DNA of 64,000 nucleotides from Ustilago trichophora (taxonomy: Eukaryota; Basidiomycota; Ustilaginomycetes; Ustilaginales; Ustilaginaceae), in assembly GCA_900323505.1 (NCBI GenBank), contig OOIN01000008.1, forward strand, positions 372,001 through 436,000, written 5' to 3'. The position numbers and the translations under genes are program-made. The notes under the pieces are model-generated. The model had not been told where the DNA came from. It did no database searches and was given only the letters and a program-made list of their open reading frames with translations. Below, piece by piece: positions 49,703 to 60,637 of the stretch; position 1 is the first letter of the stretch, and the number at the start of each line of letters is the position of its first letter.

Positions 49703-50392
49703 TCAGCTGACCGATGTATCCCCAGTAATGATTAGATCTGTAGTAGGACAAGCGAAGCCTAGTAGACATCGACCGAGACAGAGTTGTTTGCGTGCACACG
49801 TCTCGCTAGTGTCGAGTACATGCGTGAAATCGCGTTCGAGATCCTTTCTCTTGAGCGAGTGGATGGAAAGAAACCTAGGCGCTTTGGAGTGAAAGGGGAC
49901 GAGGCGATTGTGATGTCGAACAAGCTCGTTCTGGTGAGTGACACCGAAGCATTCCAAGTAGTGCTCTGTGATGTAGGCGTCAATGCGTTCGAGCAGAGAT
50001 AGCTCTGGAGGATGGACGGGGCTGAGTCCAAGCGCAGAATCCAGAGGCGCTTGGCGATCGTACAGAAAGGCGTTGTCACTCTGCAGATCTGCCAGGTCTA
50101 GCTCTTCTGGTTCGTCCTCGTCGGGACAAGGTCGGGATGCGGAGTGGGAAGAGGTGGGATTGTCTGAGCTTGAGCTAGAGCTAGGTGTCCGAGGAAGCTC
50201 CGACTGAACGCGTGCTGTTGAGGAGGATGAGGGTCCGTTCGGAGACGGCTCGGATGCAGTCGATGTCCCTGTATTTGAAGATGCAGCTGAGCTGGATGCA
50301 ATGTCTCTGCTTCGACCAAGAGAACGACGCTTGAGTGGAACGGATGAAGCGGGTCTGCGAGAGGTAGAGGATGTTCCTGTAAAGAGCCCCAT
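49703..50392 (-). CDS. Small Ser-rich protein of unknown function
   Basis: A 229-residue frame. The first ~100 residues are Ser/Pro-rich and disordered (TSRRPASSVPLKRRSLGRSR). The part from about 120 to 190 looks folded (PPELSLLERIDAYITEHYLE, CFGVTHQNELVRHHNRLVP and FLSIHSLKRKDLERDFTHVL). The last ~35 residues show no conservation-like pattern and could be read-through into an intron or 3' region. I do not recognise the family. It is divergent from the FUSC-family transporter gene and lies 16 bp upstream of the zinc-knuckle gene on the same strand. Confidence 0.55.
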   Translation of the reverse strand: MGLFTGTSSTSRRPASSVPLKRRSLGRSRDIASSSAASSNTGTSTASEPSPNGPSSSSTARVQSELPRTPSSSSSSDNPTSSHSASRPCPDEDEPEELDLADLQSDNAFLYDRQAPLDSALGLSPVHPPELSLLERIDAYITEHYLECFGVTHQNELVRHHNRLVPFHSKAPRFLSIHSLKRKDLERDFTHVLDTSETCARKQLCLGRCLLGFACPTTDLIITGDTSVS

Positions 50393-51153
50393 GTTTCACC
50401 GAGTCCTGTCGGCTTGATCTCGAAGAGGATGAGGCATCTCGTTCTTGTTGAAGAAGTTTGAATTTGCAACAGGAAGTCAAGATGGAATAAAGATGAAAGA
50501 GAACGGAAGGTATGCGATGATGAGGGACCGTGCGTCCTGCTCTTTGTCCTCCACTCAAGCACACGGCGAATTCTGCGATGTGACACTGCATTTTGTGGTT
50601 TCATTTTTTTGCTGCCATTTTCCTGTTTTTTTCTCATTCCGCAATGAAGCTCGAACTCCTTTTTGGAAAACAAAAAGGGGCAGCCGGCGTTTCTCTAGGC
50701 GATTTGGTTATGCATCGGAGACTTCTGTCTCTCTGCTTCTCTCTCTGTTTTGTGTTGATTTTGGCGAAACCACGCGCAGCGACCCTGCATGTCAACTCAG
50801 ATGCAAATTGAAGGAAAGACCAACACAGACACAAACACACAACAGCCCAAAAGTTGAGTTGTTGTTGCTGCTTTCTTGGCGCTGCCTGTCATCATCGGGC
50901 CTTTCCGAATGGACTTCGCTTTCTCTCTCTCTCATCCATCATCTTTTGGCTCGATCGTGGCTATTCCTATCCGATATATCTCTATCACTCCGCTTACTCA
51001 GTCAGACGGAATCATTCCGAATCCTGATCATAGCACTTACACAGCGACAACTGCGCTTTTCTCCTCACTATTATGGCTTCAATCTTGCACTAGAGTGCGC
51101 CATCCCATCATTATCCCAGACAGCATCAACCAACCAATTTGCATTCAATCACG
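50393..51153. other. Divergent promoter region
   Basis: About 760 bp separate the small Ser-rich gene and the FUSC-family gene. It has T-rich and CT-rich segments (50,590-50,640 and 50,920-51,000). No gene is supported. Confidence 0.45.
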
Positions 51154-54100
51154 ATGTCGGGACAGTCAATTCAGCAGACTGACAGCGGGAACACTGCAGG
51201 TGGATCAGTGCTCCTTCGACCAGCTCCTCGACCCATCACTCGCCGCGTCGTCTCGGATCGCGACCATCCACACAGTACACAATCGCTCCCCACTAACGGT
51301 ACCATCAGACCCAACCTCTGGAACGCCGTTCGTCAACGTGTACGTGTCACCTCTGCCCTCAAGGACGGAGCTGACCCAAGCAAACGACGTTCTCGCGCCT
51401 TTGAGGACGAGCGCAGATTCGATGATGAGGGCATCACCTCCGACACCCTTCGATCGGACATAGACCATCGTCTAGCACCGGGACAGTACGCTGAGCAATG
51501 GCAATCCCTCGCTCATTTGTTCGATGCAGCAGAGCAAGAAGAGCAAGCAGGCCACTCGCGCGCAAGGTCACGATCACGCACTAGCAGGAAGAGCAAGCGT
51601 CTCTCACTCGCCCCATCCGCAGCTACGGCCTCACCATCTCCCGCACGCATCTCTGGCGCAGGAAGTTCTTTTGCAAGTAGACCTGGCTTCCTCCAACGGG
51701 CAGCTTCCCATGCCCAGCTCACCGAAGAGGAGAATCCAGACGACTCTCTGGCGAGCTTTGTCGGCCCTTCGTCTTTCAAAGGCAGCTCCAGCTTTAAGCT
51801 TCGTTCCCGCACTTCCAACACCAGCTCCCACCTCATCCCGCCACCGTTGCAAAATGAAACTTCAGCTGCATCTCCATCTCTCCCGCTGGCATCCACACCC
51901 AAAGTGCCGACGCAAGGCAGTATGGATGAACTCTTCGCTCAGCGTGTCTCTATCAGCGAAGAGCCTACCAGCATGCTGACTGATGATCCGGATCAGACCC
52001 CGCTTGGTGAAGATCCTTTGCTTTATTCGACGCAAGAGCATCTTCTTGAGACCGACTCGGATTCAGACTCGGACACAGAGAGTGGTACCGACGATGACGA
52101 GGCTCAGACCATGCGCAACAACAAGTCGGCAGCACGCAAGCCGACAGCAAGCTTCAATGGCGCCCATCCAGTTTCGCAGAATGGCACCGATAGGCTTGGA
52201 CACGCCGATCAAACGACGCCGCATACTTCTGCAGGTGTCTTTGCACCTCTTTCAACCACTGCACGCTCTCTGAAAGGACTAGTGACTGGGACCAACCTCA
52301 CCTTGTTCCACCGAAGCATCTTCAAATGTGCCCTCGCCTACTTTCTCGCATCACTCTTCACCTACTCTCCCATTCTGAGCCGCTGGCTGGCGAGCTTCCT
52401 CCCCAACAATGACCCAGATGACGACGTCCCTTTCTCCAACTTGCACATGATCGCTACTGTCGCCGTCTACTTTCATCCCGCCAAGACACTCGGTGCCATG
52501 GTCGAGGCCGACATCTTTGCCTTGGGCGCTTTCGTCTATGCCGTCACCCTGGGTTTCTGTTCCATGGCCGTCGCCGTCTTTTTGCACGAGACGGACCGCG
52601 TCATCATTTCCGACATCATCAGCGTGCTCGTCTTCCTGGGGTTGGGTATGGCGTTGGTCGGATACGCCAAGATCAAGGTAGCTAAGCCGCAGTTCAACAC
52701 TGCTTGCTCACTTATCTCGATCATCGTCTTCACTGTCGTCGTCAAGGAGGGCTCGATGCATCTCGGCCACTTTTCCACAGAAAAGACGTTGCAGGTCACG
52801 CTTGTCGTCTTGGTTGGCTCCTTTATCAGCAATCTGGTCTGCTTCTACGTCTGGCCACAGAGCGCCACTTCCAACTTGCAAGGCGACATTGTTCGCAACC
52901 TGCGTGGTTTCTCTACCCTGCTTCGTGTCCTCACAAAGACTTTTCTGCTCGAGGATCCTTCCAATTTCCATTTCAAGAGCGACCGCATCAAGCGTGCCAT
53001 CGACGACCATCACGACAGTTTCACCTCCCTCAAAAAGAATCTGGAAGAGGCCAAGCTCGAATCCTTGTTCGACCTCAGGATGCGTGGCATGAGTGCAAAG
53101 TATGTCGAAGCGACCGACTCACTCAACCGACTGGCGCAGCATCTTACTGGACTTCGAAGCAGTTGTGGTCTCCAGCATCAGATCATGGCAGCTCGTATAG
53201 AGGCGCAACGTGCAGCTCGAGAGCAAGCTCGAGCCACTTCGGCCGCTCCATCCAACGAAAACGCCTCACAGCCCAAATCTCGACCTGTATCATCCAGATT
53301 GGCCGACTTGTTCGAAACCGAGCCCGAGTTTGGCGACTTTACAGATGGCTCGGCAGCAGCTTCCATGGCGACCGAAGGTGGATTAGAAGCAACCGCCTTT
53401 GAAGACTTTATCGCTAGTGTAGGCCCGCATATGCGCAGTCTCGTCTTTTCCTGCTGTCGCACACTCCGAGGTCTGCGATCGACGTTCGTTGCACGCGACC
53501 CGATCAATGCTGAAGCCAAGACACTCTACCAAGAAGCATCCTTTGCAGCGAATAACGGTGGTACAGGCACGTGGCACGACTTTGGTGGCACTTCGACTGG
53601 CGCTTACGTTCCTGGTAGCAGCTTTGATGGCCTTCAAACCGACATTTCCAATGCATTGCGACGATTTCAGCACGAGCAGACTGTCGCCATCAAGCGCATC
53701 TACACTATGGAGCCAAAGAGGATGGCACACCTCGCCGATGCTGATCCCAACGCGCAAGCGGATCAAAGCTCCAACGCCAACGCCAACGCCAGCGCCACTC
53801 GAGATGGAGGCATCGGAGTCAGCACCCTCTTGCAGAACAACAATGGCGACGAGGGAGTCTTTCTCATCTTCTTCTTTGTCTTCAACCTAGAAGAGTTTGC
53901 CAAGGAATTGGAAGTGCTGGTGGAAGCGCTCGAGGAGATCCGACAAGCAGAGGAACGCATTGCGCTGGCCAGGCAGACGTCGCGATGGATGCGACTGCGA
54001 CTCTTCCTCGGCACGTTTGGCACCATGGCATCCGAATACGCCCACATGATTGGGTGGAGATGGGGACTGGGCAGCAGGAGGAAAAATGCAAAGCGCAACA

Positions 54101-55608
54101 AAGCTGCATCGGCCGCCAAAAAGATGACGACACCCCTCGACTTTCCTTCGAACCGTCGCCATGCCATCAACACGGATCAGACGCCGAGAGCCATGACGTG
54201 GAAAGAGAAGCTGCAGCGCTTGGTGTGGAACATTGGAGAGTTCTTCCGCCAACCTGATACCAAGTTCGCCATCAAAGCTGGCCTTGGAAGCGCACTCTTA
54301 GCAAGTCCCGCTTTCTTCCCATCGACTCGTCCCATCTTTACCAAGTTCCAAGGCCAATGGGCACTGGTCAGCTTTATGGTGGTGCTGTCGCCCACCGTTG
54401 GCCAGTCGAACCACATGAGTCTCCATCGAATCATGGGGACTATCTTGGGCGCCTGCGCTGCCGTGGGGGTGTACAAGCTGTTCCCGGATAACAATGTGGT
54501 GCTGCCATTGTTTGGGCTGGTGTTTTCGATTCCCTGCTTCCGATACATTGTTGGCAAGCCGCAACTTGCGTCCAGTGGCCGCTTTGTGCTGCTCACGTAC
54601 AACCTGACGGCGCTGTATAGCTACAACCTTCGCAAGACGGATGTCGAGGTCGAGCAGATCGCCTATCAGCGCACCGTATCGGTGATAGTCGGTGTGGTAT
54701 GGGCTACAGTGCTCAACCAGCTGGTGTGGCCGTTTGAGGCACGACGTCAGCTAGCATTGGGTGTGTCGGATGTGATCTTCAAATTAGCATGGTTGTACCA
54801 AAGGTTGGTGCTCTCGTACTCGAGAGATCCATCTCAGCTGCGATCGAGTCGGAACGGTCGAAGAGGCGCGGGTCAAGATGACAATGAGGATGACAGTCTC
54901 GACAGCAGCGATCACGATGATGATGATCAGGGAGACGATGCAGACGAAGAAGCGGCTCTGCTAGGTACGTTTGCATGTCGACACGGCGACGAGTTTCAAG
55001 CCATCGAACTTGATCTTCAAGTGTCCCTCATCAAGCTGGAAGGTCTCTTGGCACAGACCAAGCACGAACCGCGCCTCAAAGGACCCTTCCCCGTCGCCAC
55101 GTATCGCTCGATGCTCTCGTGCTGTCAAAACATCCTCGACAAACTGCACAGTATGCGATGCGTCACGACGCGTCAAGACTGGTATCGCCACGTCCGGCGT
55201 GATTTTGTGATCCCGGTCAACTCGGAACGTCGCGAGATGGTGGGCAACGTCTTGCTATTCTTCTACACGCTCGGCTCGGCGTTTCATCTGAAAAGCCCCG
55301 TGCCACCGTATTTCCCACCGGCGGGAGAGTGCCGAACGCGACTGTTGGAACGGATCCGTGAGTTGCCCGTGGTGAAACGGAGAGCGGTGAGAGGGTCGAG
55401 TGCGTATCTGCTATTCTACTCGTACGCGCTGGCGATGAAGGATGTGATTGACCAGTTGGACGAGTTGGGGAGATTGACGCAACAGAACTTCGGCGTGTTG
55501 GGTGGAAGTGTAGAGGACTTTGAGAGACATTTTGTGGCAAGGGCGGAAAGTGTTACGCCGAGTCCGTATGCCAGTAAGAAGCCGAGTCGGAGCAATCTCG
55601 GTGCATAG
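51154..55608 (+). CDS. Large FUSC/aromatic-acid-exporter-like membrane protein (DUF2422/DUF2421, Bre4-type)
   Basis: The start is the ATG at 51,154 (MSGQSIQQTDSG), giving 1,484 residues; five codons further upstream are open only from TTG. A ~380-residue disordered N terminus is followed by a first block of transmembrane helices (about 383-570, starting FHRSIFKCALAYFLASLFTY). A long cytoplasmic helical region follows, then a second block (about 1039-1196; FAIKAGLGSALLASPAFFPS, GQWALVSFMVVLSPTVGQS and MGTILGACAAVGVYKLF), and a C-terminal cytoplasmic domain. Two FUSC-like halves with DUF2422/DUF2421 regions match the fungal family that includes the brefeldin A-sensitivity protein Bre4 and resembles aromatic-acid exporters. 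An efflux or Golgi/plasma-membrane role is inferred. The acidic DSDSDTESGTDDDE stretch is typical of large fungal members. Confidence 0.88.
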   Translation: MSGQSIQQTDSGNTAGGSVLLRPAPRPITRRVVSDRDHPHSTQSLPTNGTIRPNLWNAVRQRVRVTSALKDGADPSKRRSRAFEDERRFDDEGITSDTLRSDIDHRLAPGQYAEQWQSLAHLFDAAEQEEQAGHSRARSRSRTSRKSKRLSLAPSAATASPSPARISGAGSSFASRPGFLQRAASHAQLTEEENPDDSLASFVGPSSFKGSSSFKLRSRTSNTSSHLIPPPLQNETSAASPSLPLASTPKVPTQGSMDELFAQRVSISEEPTSMLTDDPDQTPLGEDPLLYSTQEHLLETDSDSDSDTESGTDDDEAQTMRNNKSAARKPTASFNGAHPVSQNGTDRLGHADQTTPHTSAGVFAPLSTTARSLKGLVTGTNLTLFHRSIFKCALAYFLASLFTYSPILSRWLASFLPNNDPDDDVPFSNLHMIATVAVYFHPAKTLGAMVEADIFALGAFVYAVTLGFCSMAVAVFLHETDRVIISDIISVLVFLGLGMALVGYAKIKVAKPQFNTACSLISIIVFTVVVKEGSMHLGHFSTEKTLQVTLVVLVGSFISNLVCFYVWPQSATSNLQGDIVRNLRGFSTLLRVLTKTFLLEDPSNFHFKSDRIKRAIDDHHDSFTSLKKNLEEAKLESLFDLRMRGMSAKYVEATDSLNRLAQHLTGLRSSCGLQHQIMAARIEAQRAAREQARATSAAPSNENASQPKSRPVSSRLADLFETEPEFGDFTDGSAAASMATEGGLEATAFEDFIASVGPHMRSLVFSCCRTLRGLRSTFVARDPINAEAKTLYQEASFAANNGGTGTWHDFGGTSTGAYVPGSSFDGLQTDISNALRRFQHEQTVAIKRIYTMEPKRMAHLADADPNAQADQSSNANANASATRDGGIGVSTLLQNNNGDEGVFLIFFFVFNLEEFAKELEVLVEALEEIRQAEERIALARQTSRWMRLRLFLGTFGTMASEYAHMIGWRWGLGSRRKNAKRNKAASAAKKMTTPLDFPSNRRHAINTDQTPRAMTWKEKLQRLVWNIGEFFRQPDTKFAIKAGLGSALLASPAFFPSTRPIFTKFQGQWALVSFMVVLSPTVGQSNHMSLHRIMGTILGACAAVGVYKLFPDNNVVLPLFGLVFSIPCFRYIVGKPQLASSGRFVLLTYNLTALYSYNLRKTDVEVEQIAYQRTVSVIVGVVWATVLNQLVWPFEARRQLALGVSDVIFKLAWLYQRLVLSYSRDPSQLRSSRNGRRGAGQDDNEDDSLDSSDHDDDDQGDDADEEAALLGTFACRHGDEFQAIELDLQVSLIKLEGLLAQTKHEPRLKGPFPVATYRSMLSCCQNILDKLHSMRCVTTRQDWYRHVRRDFVIPVNSERREMVGNVLLFFYTLGSAFHLKSPVPPYFPPAGECRTRLLERIRELPVVKRRAVRGSSAYLLFYSYALAMKDVIDQLDELGRLTQQNFGVLGGSVEDFERHFVARAESVTPSPYASKKPSRSNLGA

Positions 55609-56356
55609 GTTAGGTTGGTTCAGGCAAGGAGTAGGCTTCTGGACCCTGGAGTGGCATCTCTTTGGGGGGGAATGTATGAAAACACGGGCCACGGTGACTT
55701 ACGGTTGGTTGACAATGGTACAGAGCGGGAGACTTGTTGGCCCCGTGCTGTACATAGGCATCGACCTTCGAATAGAACTGACTAGCTATACGGCTTTCAT
55801 ATTGCTGCTGGTGGTGTTGCTGGTGGTGTTGATGGTGGTTGATGTGCGATGCGGTGTTGGTGGGAGGATACAAAAATGCCGACCGGTTTGAGAGATGCTA
55901 CCAAGCCGGTTTGGATCGGATATGATTGTGTCCGGTTTTCACAATCATAGATTCGGTATATCATGAAGGGTTCACACGCACTTTCGACTAAGAACTGTAT
56001 ATACATAGAGGTATGGTTTTGGAGGTGGTTTGGATAAGGTTTGGACATGAAGTATTTCGACTATTGGTGGGAAGGTTTTTGAGGTAGAACCCACCCGACT
56101 GTGTTTCTCCCCGAACAAGGAGCGAGATGAAAATGAGGGTGTGGTTGATGGTGGAACTGTATATACTGTGCGATGAGGTGCGAGCGAGCGAGTCGTGAGA
56201 ATGATTGAATGAGGAATCTTGATAGCCACTATCGTATCCATTGATTGATAGTTGAGGTCAGAAAAGGACAAGATCGCCATCGTCAGGCGTAAGTGATGGT
56301 AGAGAGTTGTGTATCGAAGCTCGAATCAAAGCATGTACTGGATTTCCAGGTGAAAG

Positions 56357-56389
<33 letters not shown>

Positions 56390-57527
56390 TCTAGATTTCG
56401 CTCGCTCTCGGAGCCTTTTTTTAGAATACTGTACTGTACTGTACCTCTTATATCAAGTTCATGCACACCAGCCTAAGTTACTTTTACAGGAAAATCTCAC
56501 GCACAGACATTTAATACAGTAATTATTCAATTTTTTTTTTTTATTTTTTTTTTTTTGAGAGCATACTGTGCAATCATTCTTTGTAGCACTACAGTGAGTC
56601 ATATGCCTGTTACAAGTGTAAAGCGGGACAGTCGTTTGATGATGAGTTGGCACACGAGTCAGCGGCTGAGTTGGAGAGGAAAGAACCCAAAAAAAGCGAG
56701 GGTGTGGAATGTACAAAGCTTGAGTTCATACTGTAACAGCGACAGAGTTGTGGCAGCACAGCGAACTCTGAGAGCAAGAGGCAGCAGCAGAGGCAGAAGC
56801 AGAGGGTCCAACTCTGTTTTTCCAATCTTGATTTCTTTGATTTCTTTTTCTTTTCCATGTGACACAGAAAAGAGAGAGAGAGAGGCAAGATGCCGTCTTG
56901 TGCTACACTGTACGACTGCAATCCTCTCCTCCATCATCGTTATCATTCCCTACCCTCGCCCTTGCCATCCTCTTCACACCACACCAAAGCAGCTCTCGTC
57001 ATCAAGTTTCGAGCTCGTCATTGCTGCTTCCTTCATTCAGCCAACTCTCGCACCACCACAATCGCTTCTTGCGTGTCAGCTAGAGAGACCCACACTCGTT
57101 GACACCGTTGCCCAGCGTCCAAAATTCTGCTTTCATTATCCTGCAGCGATACCACCCTCGCTCTCTCGCTTCGCAAGGTGTAAACAGCAACCACTTTGCT
57201 CCACCGTCGAAATCCCAACAGTCCAAGTTTCGACGTCAAGCTTCCTTTCTTCCTTTTTTCGACGACCAACTCGACTCTACACTCCTTTCCGCCTCGACTC
57301 GATCTGCATCTCAGTGGTGTAGCAACAGTGTAACAAAAGCATTCTCAGCTCCACACAGTACCAGCCGACATCCTCCTCCTCTGCTGTTCATCGTACAGTG
57401 CAACTCTATGCTTCGAGCATCCGCTCGAATGCGTCGCTGAGCTTGCAATACGCTAAACAAATCCATCTCTTTCAAATTTCAAGCATCGCCCATTGTATTC
57501 TTCTCCGTATCCTTCTCCACTCTCACC
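55609..57527. other. Long intergenic region with A30 and T-rich homopolymers and a CT-rich leader
   Basis: An A30 run lies at 56,357-56,386 and a T12-A-T13 run at about 56,531-56,556. GTACT is repeated about four times near 56,428-56,445. From about 56,900 to 57,520 the sequence is CT-rich and probably includes the long promoter and leader of the following regulator gene. I see no supported gene. Confidence 0.55.
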
Positions 57528-59985
57528 ATGCCACCTGCAAAGTGCGACGTCATCCCAAAGGAGCAGTTTACGCCCTTTGCCGAGAGGCGCGCTTGCTCGG
57601 GATGTCGAAAGATCAAGGTAAGTGCTCTCTCTCTCTTGATCTTAACGACGCTCTCATGCACGAGCATTCCTCCTGCTTCACATCTTAGCTCCACTTCCAC
57701 TTCACTGTTTGCTGACCATCTTTGTTTTTTTTCTCCCCTTCTTTTCTCTTTTCACTCACGCCTCATAGTCACGCTGCATCTTCCCAGACGACTCCAACAG
57801 CTGCACACGATGCCTTCGCCTCAGCATTGAATGTGTAGTGCCATCGCATCACCGAGGCGTCAAGCTCGAAGGTCAACGTACCAAACCTCCTTCCGCAACA
57901 CCCGTCAAGCAGCGTTCAAAGAGCCAATCGCGCGAATCCGCCAGTCCAAGTCCCAACGATGTCTCTGATGCGTCCACTTCCGCTTCAGTCAACCCGTTCT
58001 CCGTCCAAAGCCTCCTCGACACCACCTCGTCCGAACGTACCGCTTCCAAGGCGCTTCTCTCGTCCACCCTGCATTCCCACATCCAGGAGGAGCCAGCTGT
58101 CAAGCTCTCCACATCCACCGTCGGCCGCCCGCTCATCGAATCCGTCATCTCAGCAGGTCTCTTTGACGAGGACGAAGTCGCTGAGCTCGTCCGCTTCTAC
58201 TACGATCGACTCAACCCCATCATCGCACTCCTCGACTGCCATATCTACAACCTCAAGGCGCTCAAGGCCAACCCCGACTATCGCATCTTGCTCGCTGCCA
58301 TTTGCACCGTCTCGTCCAAGTTTATCAAGGTCGACCACTACCTGGATTCGCTCGAGTTTCTCAAGCCCGCCCTGTCTCGCATCGCAGCAGATGACATCCC
58401 ACCCCAGCTCGAAATCATTCAGTCGCTCTCCATCCTCGCCATGTGGAAGCATCCCAAGGACGGAAGCAGTTGGCGTAAAGTCAGGCTCGCCATCACCCAG
58501 GCGTTCGAGCTTGGCTTGCACGAGCTCTTTGGCCCCCAGAAGCGCTCCAAGCACGGTCCATCTCGATCCTTCATCCAATCGCAGCGTACCATCTTGCAGC
58601 TTTCCTGCTTTGAAGATGGCTACCGTGACCAGCGTCATCTTCCGCCTGCTATCGATCCAAGTCTACTTCCCGACCCACGCGAGTGGATCGATTCGCTCGG
58701 TGACATGGTGCAGGACATCGACGTGCGTCTAGCTGCTTCGCGCGAGAATGCCAACATCAAGCGCGATCTCATCACTTCGCTCAAGCAGTCCAACGCCAGG
58801 AGTCCCAATCCGTCCCAGATCAGCCGTGCCACCTGCCTGCGCAACGCAAGGCTTGTCAAGATGGGCATCACTGCACAGACGTGTTCCAGCTCGGTCTGGA
58901 TGAATCCTCCTGCCAGCGAAATCCCTTGCCAGCATTCCGGACGACCCTGCTTGCTCTTCCACGACACCAACACTCTCTTCAACTATCACCGCGCGCTTTA
59001 CTCGATCTACAGCTCACCGCTGCTGTCTGGTCCCTCGTTTGCGCATGACAGGCAGACGGCGTTCCAAAAGTGTTCCGAGCTTTCGGTTCAGCTGTTTGAG
59101 CTGCTCAACGGTCCTTACGGTCAGGCGGGCTACTATCGATATGTCCACGACATTGTCATTCTCAACTTGGCGGTGGCGGCGGTGTGGATCTGCGACAACT
59201 GGCGTGCCATGCCGCAGGAGCTCGCCATCCAGGCTTGCTCGGCCATCAGGCAGGCTGCGGATGCCACTTCGCCTTCGTTGGAGAATCACCTGGAGCAAGG
59301 ATCGTATCTAGCCCGGTTTCTGCGGTTCTGCTGCAAGAAACTGCCTTCTACCATCTCGATCAACGAGAATTCGCCCGTCAATGCGGAGGATCTCGTCATC
59401 TCGGACGACGCCAAATGGGCTATGGGGTTGAACCCTTTTACGCAGCTTTCGAACGCGGTGGGTAACGCACCGCCTTCAGCAGGGCCCTCGTTCCGCTCGC
59501 CTTACGTGCCCTCTGCCTCTCCTCGCAACAACAGCGGCGGGATGCCAATGCAGAAATACGGCCATCATCACAACGGCAGTAGCAGCCATAACCAGCACAG
59601 TCTCTATCACAACCCTGGCGGCGGCGGTGGCGGTAGCACGGGAAGCCAAGCCTCTGGCTCCCCTTCTCTCCTCTCCACTTCATCTCCGCAAAACACGCAT
59701 GGAGGAGGTCATCACTACGGAAGTAGCGGCGGCGGTAGTGGTGGAGGAGGAGCCAACGAAGGCTCTATGATGTTCCACAACGGTCACAGCCATCACAACC
59801 ATTATCATCACCACCATGCATCAGGAGGAGGAGGAGGAGGAGGAGGAGGTGGGGGGATGAACAACTCTACGGTTCAATATCTCTCTGAAAGTTTGGTGCC
59901 TCCGGCGTATCCTATGAATTGGGATACTTACGACGACAACTCTATCATCACTTTTCTTCAGTCTATTTCGAGCGCTTCTGGTTGA
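57528..59985 (+). CDS. Zn2Cys6 fungal transcription factor (768 aa), two exons
   Basis: Exon 1 is 57528-57617 (30 codons) and exon 2 is 57769-59985, joined in phase 0 across a GTAAGT...TAG intron that splits the zinc cluster. Joined, it reads ACSGCRKIK then SRCIFPDDSNSCTRC and LRLSIEC, a Zn2Cys6 cluster with spacing 2-6-8-2-6. The middle homology domain starts near LIESVISAGLFDEDEVAELV and continues FYYDRLNPIIALLDCHIYN and AITQAFELGLHELFG. The tail is Gly/His/Ser-rich with HHNHYHHHHA and a run of about 11 Gly, ending in a hydrophobic WDTYDDNSIITFLQS motif that could be an activation segment. It should act in the nucleus as a DNA-binding regulator. Targets are unknown. Without exon 1 the second frame has no proper ATG. 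Confidence 0.93.
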
Positions 59986-60637
59986 GAAACGAATCGCAAA
60001 TCTGTTTTGTTCTTGGTTTTTTGGCGCAGCTTTGAACGCCGTCGCTATGTGATTCAGTGTACTTTTATTATTCTCTTTCTTTTTTGTTCGATGGGTCACC
60101 AGTTGTAACGTGTTTATTTTTTCTTCGTATACCAATCAAATCAGTTATGCTTTGTAATCGAGGATTCGGAACTATCTGGTGGTTGTGGTTGTTGAGCAAT
60201 GACGTGTGGAAAAGGTCAAGATTAAGATTGTAAACATTGTGAAGGTGGTGTAAGCGCAAGACAAGCAACAGGTCTGTGCGACAAAGTGGGAAGAAAATGA
60301 GCAAAAATATCGGAAATCGGCCTTTGAGAGACTCTCGATTGTGAGCTGGCGCTTTGAGTTTCTACTCCACCTATCCACACCCTCCCACTCACTCACTGGC
60401 TTCAACTATCTCCTTTCTTGCCTTCTACTCGCCAGACAGTACAACACCTTCGATCTCGGCCGCGCACAGATTGTTGTGGTCATTCTACTCTGGTCACCTT
60501 CAAAGCTTGGGTCGGCCGCACGTGGCTTCCGACGATCACTTTCCATTGTTCGTCTGTCTTCTGCCCTTGGTCTTGTCGACCAACACCATTCGGCCATCGT
60601 CTCGCACCGCATTTCAGGCTGAACAGCAGCGCACATT
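59986..60637. other. Intergenic region
   Basis: This is the 3' region of the regulator gene (T-rich near 60,060-60,125) and the promoter of the Sec39-domain gene. No further feature is seen. Confidence 0.5.

Noticed and set aside
52704..53402. 232-codon frame overlapping the FUSC-family gene
   Set aside because: It is an out-of-frame shadow of a membrane-protein gene with clear domain structure.
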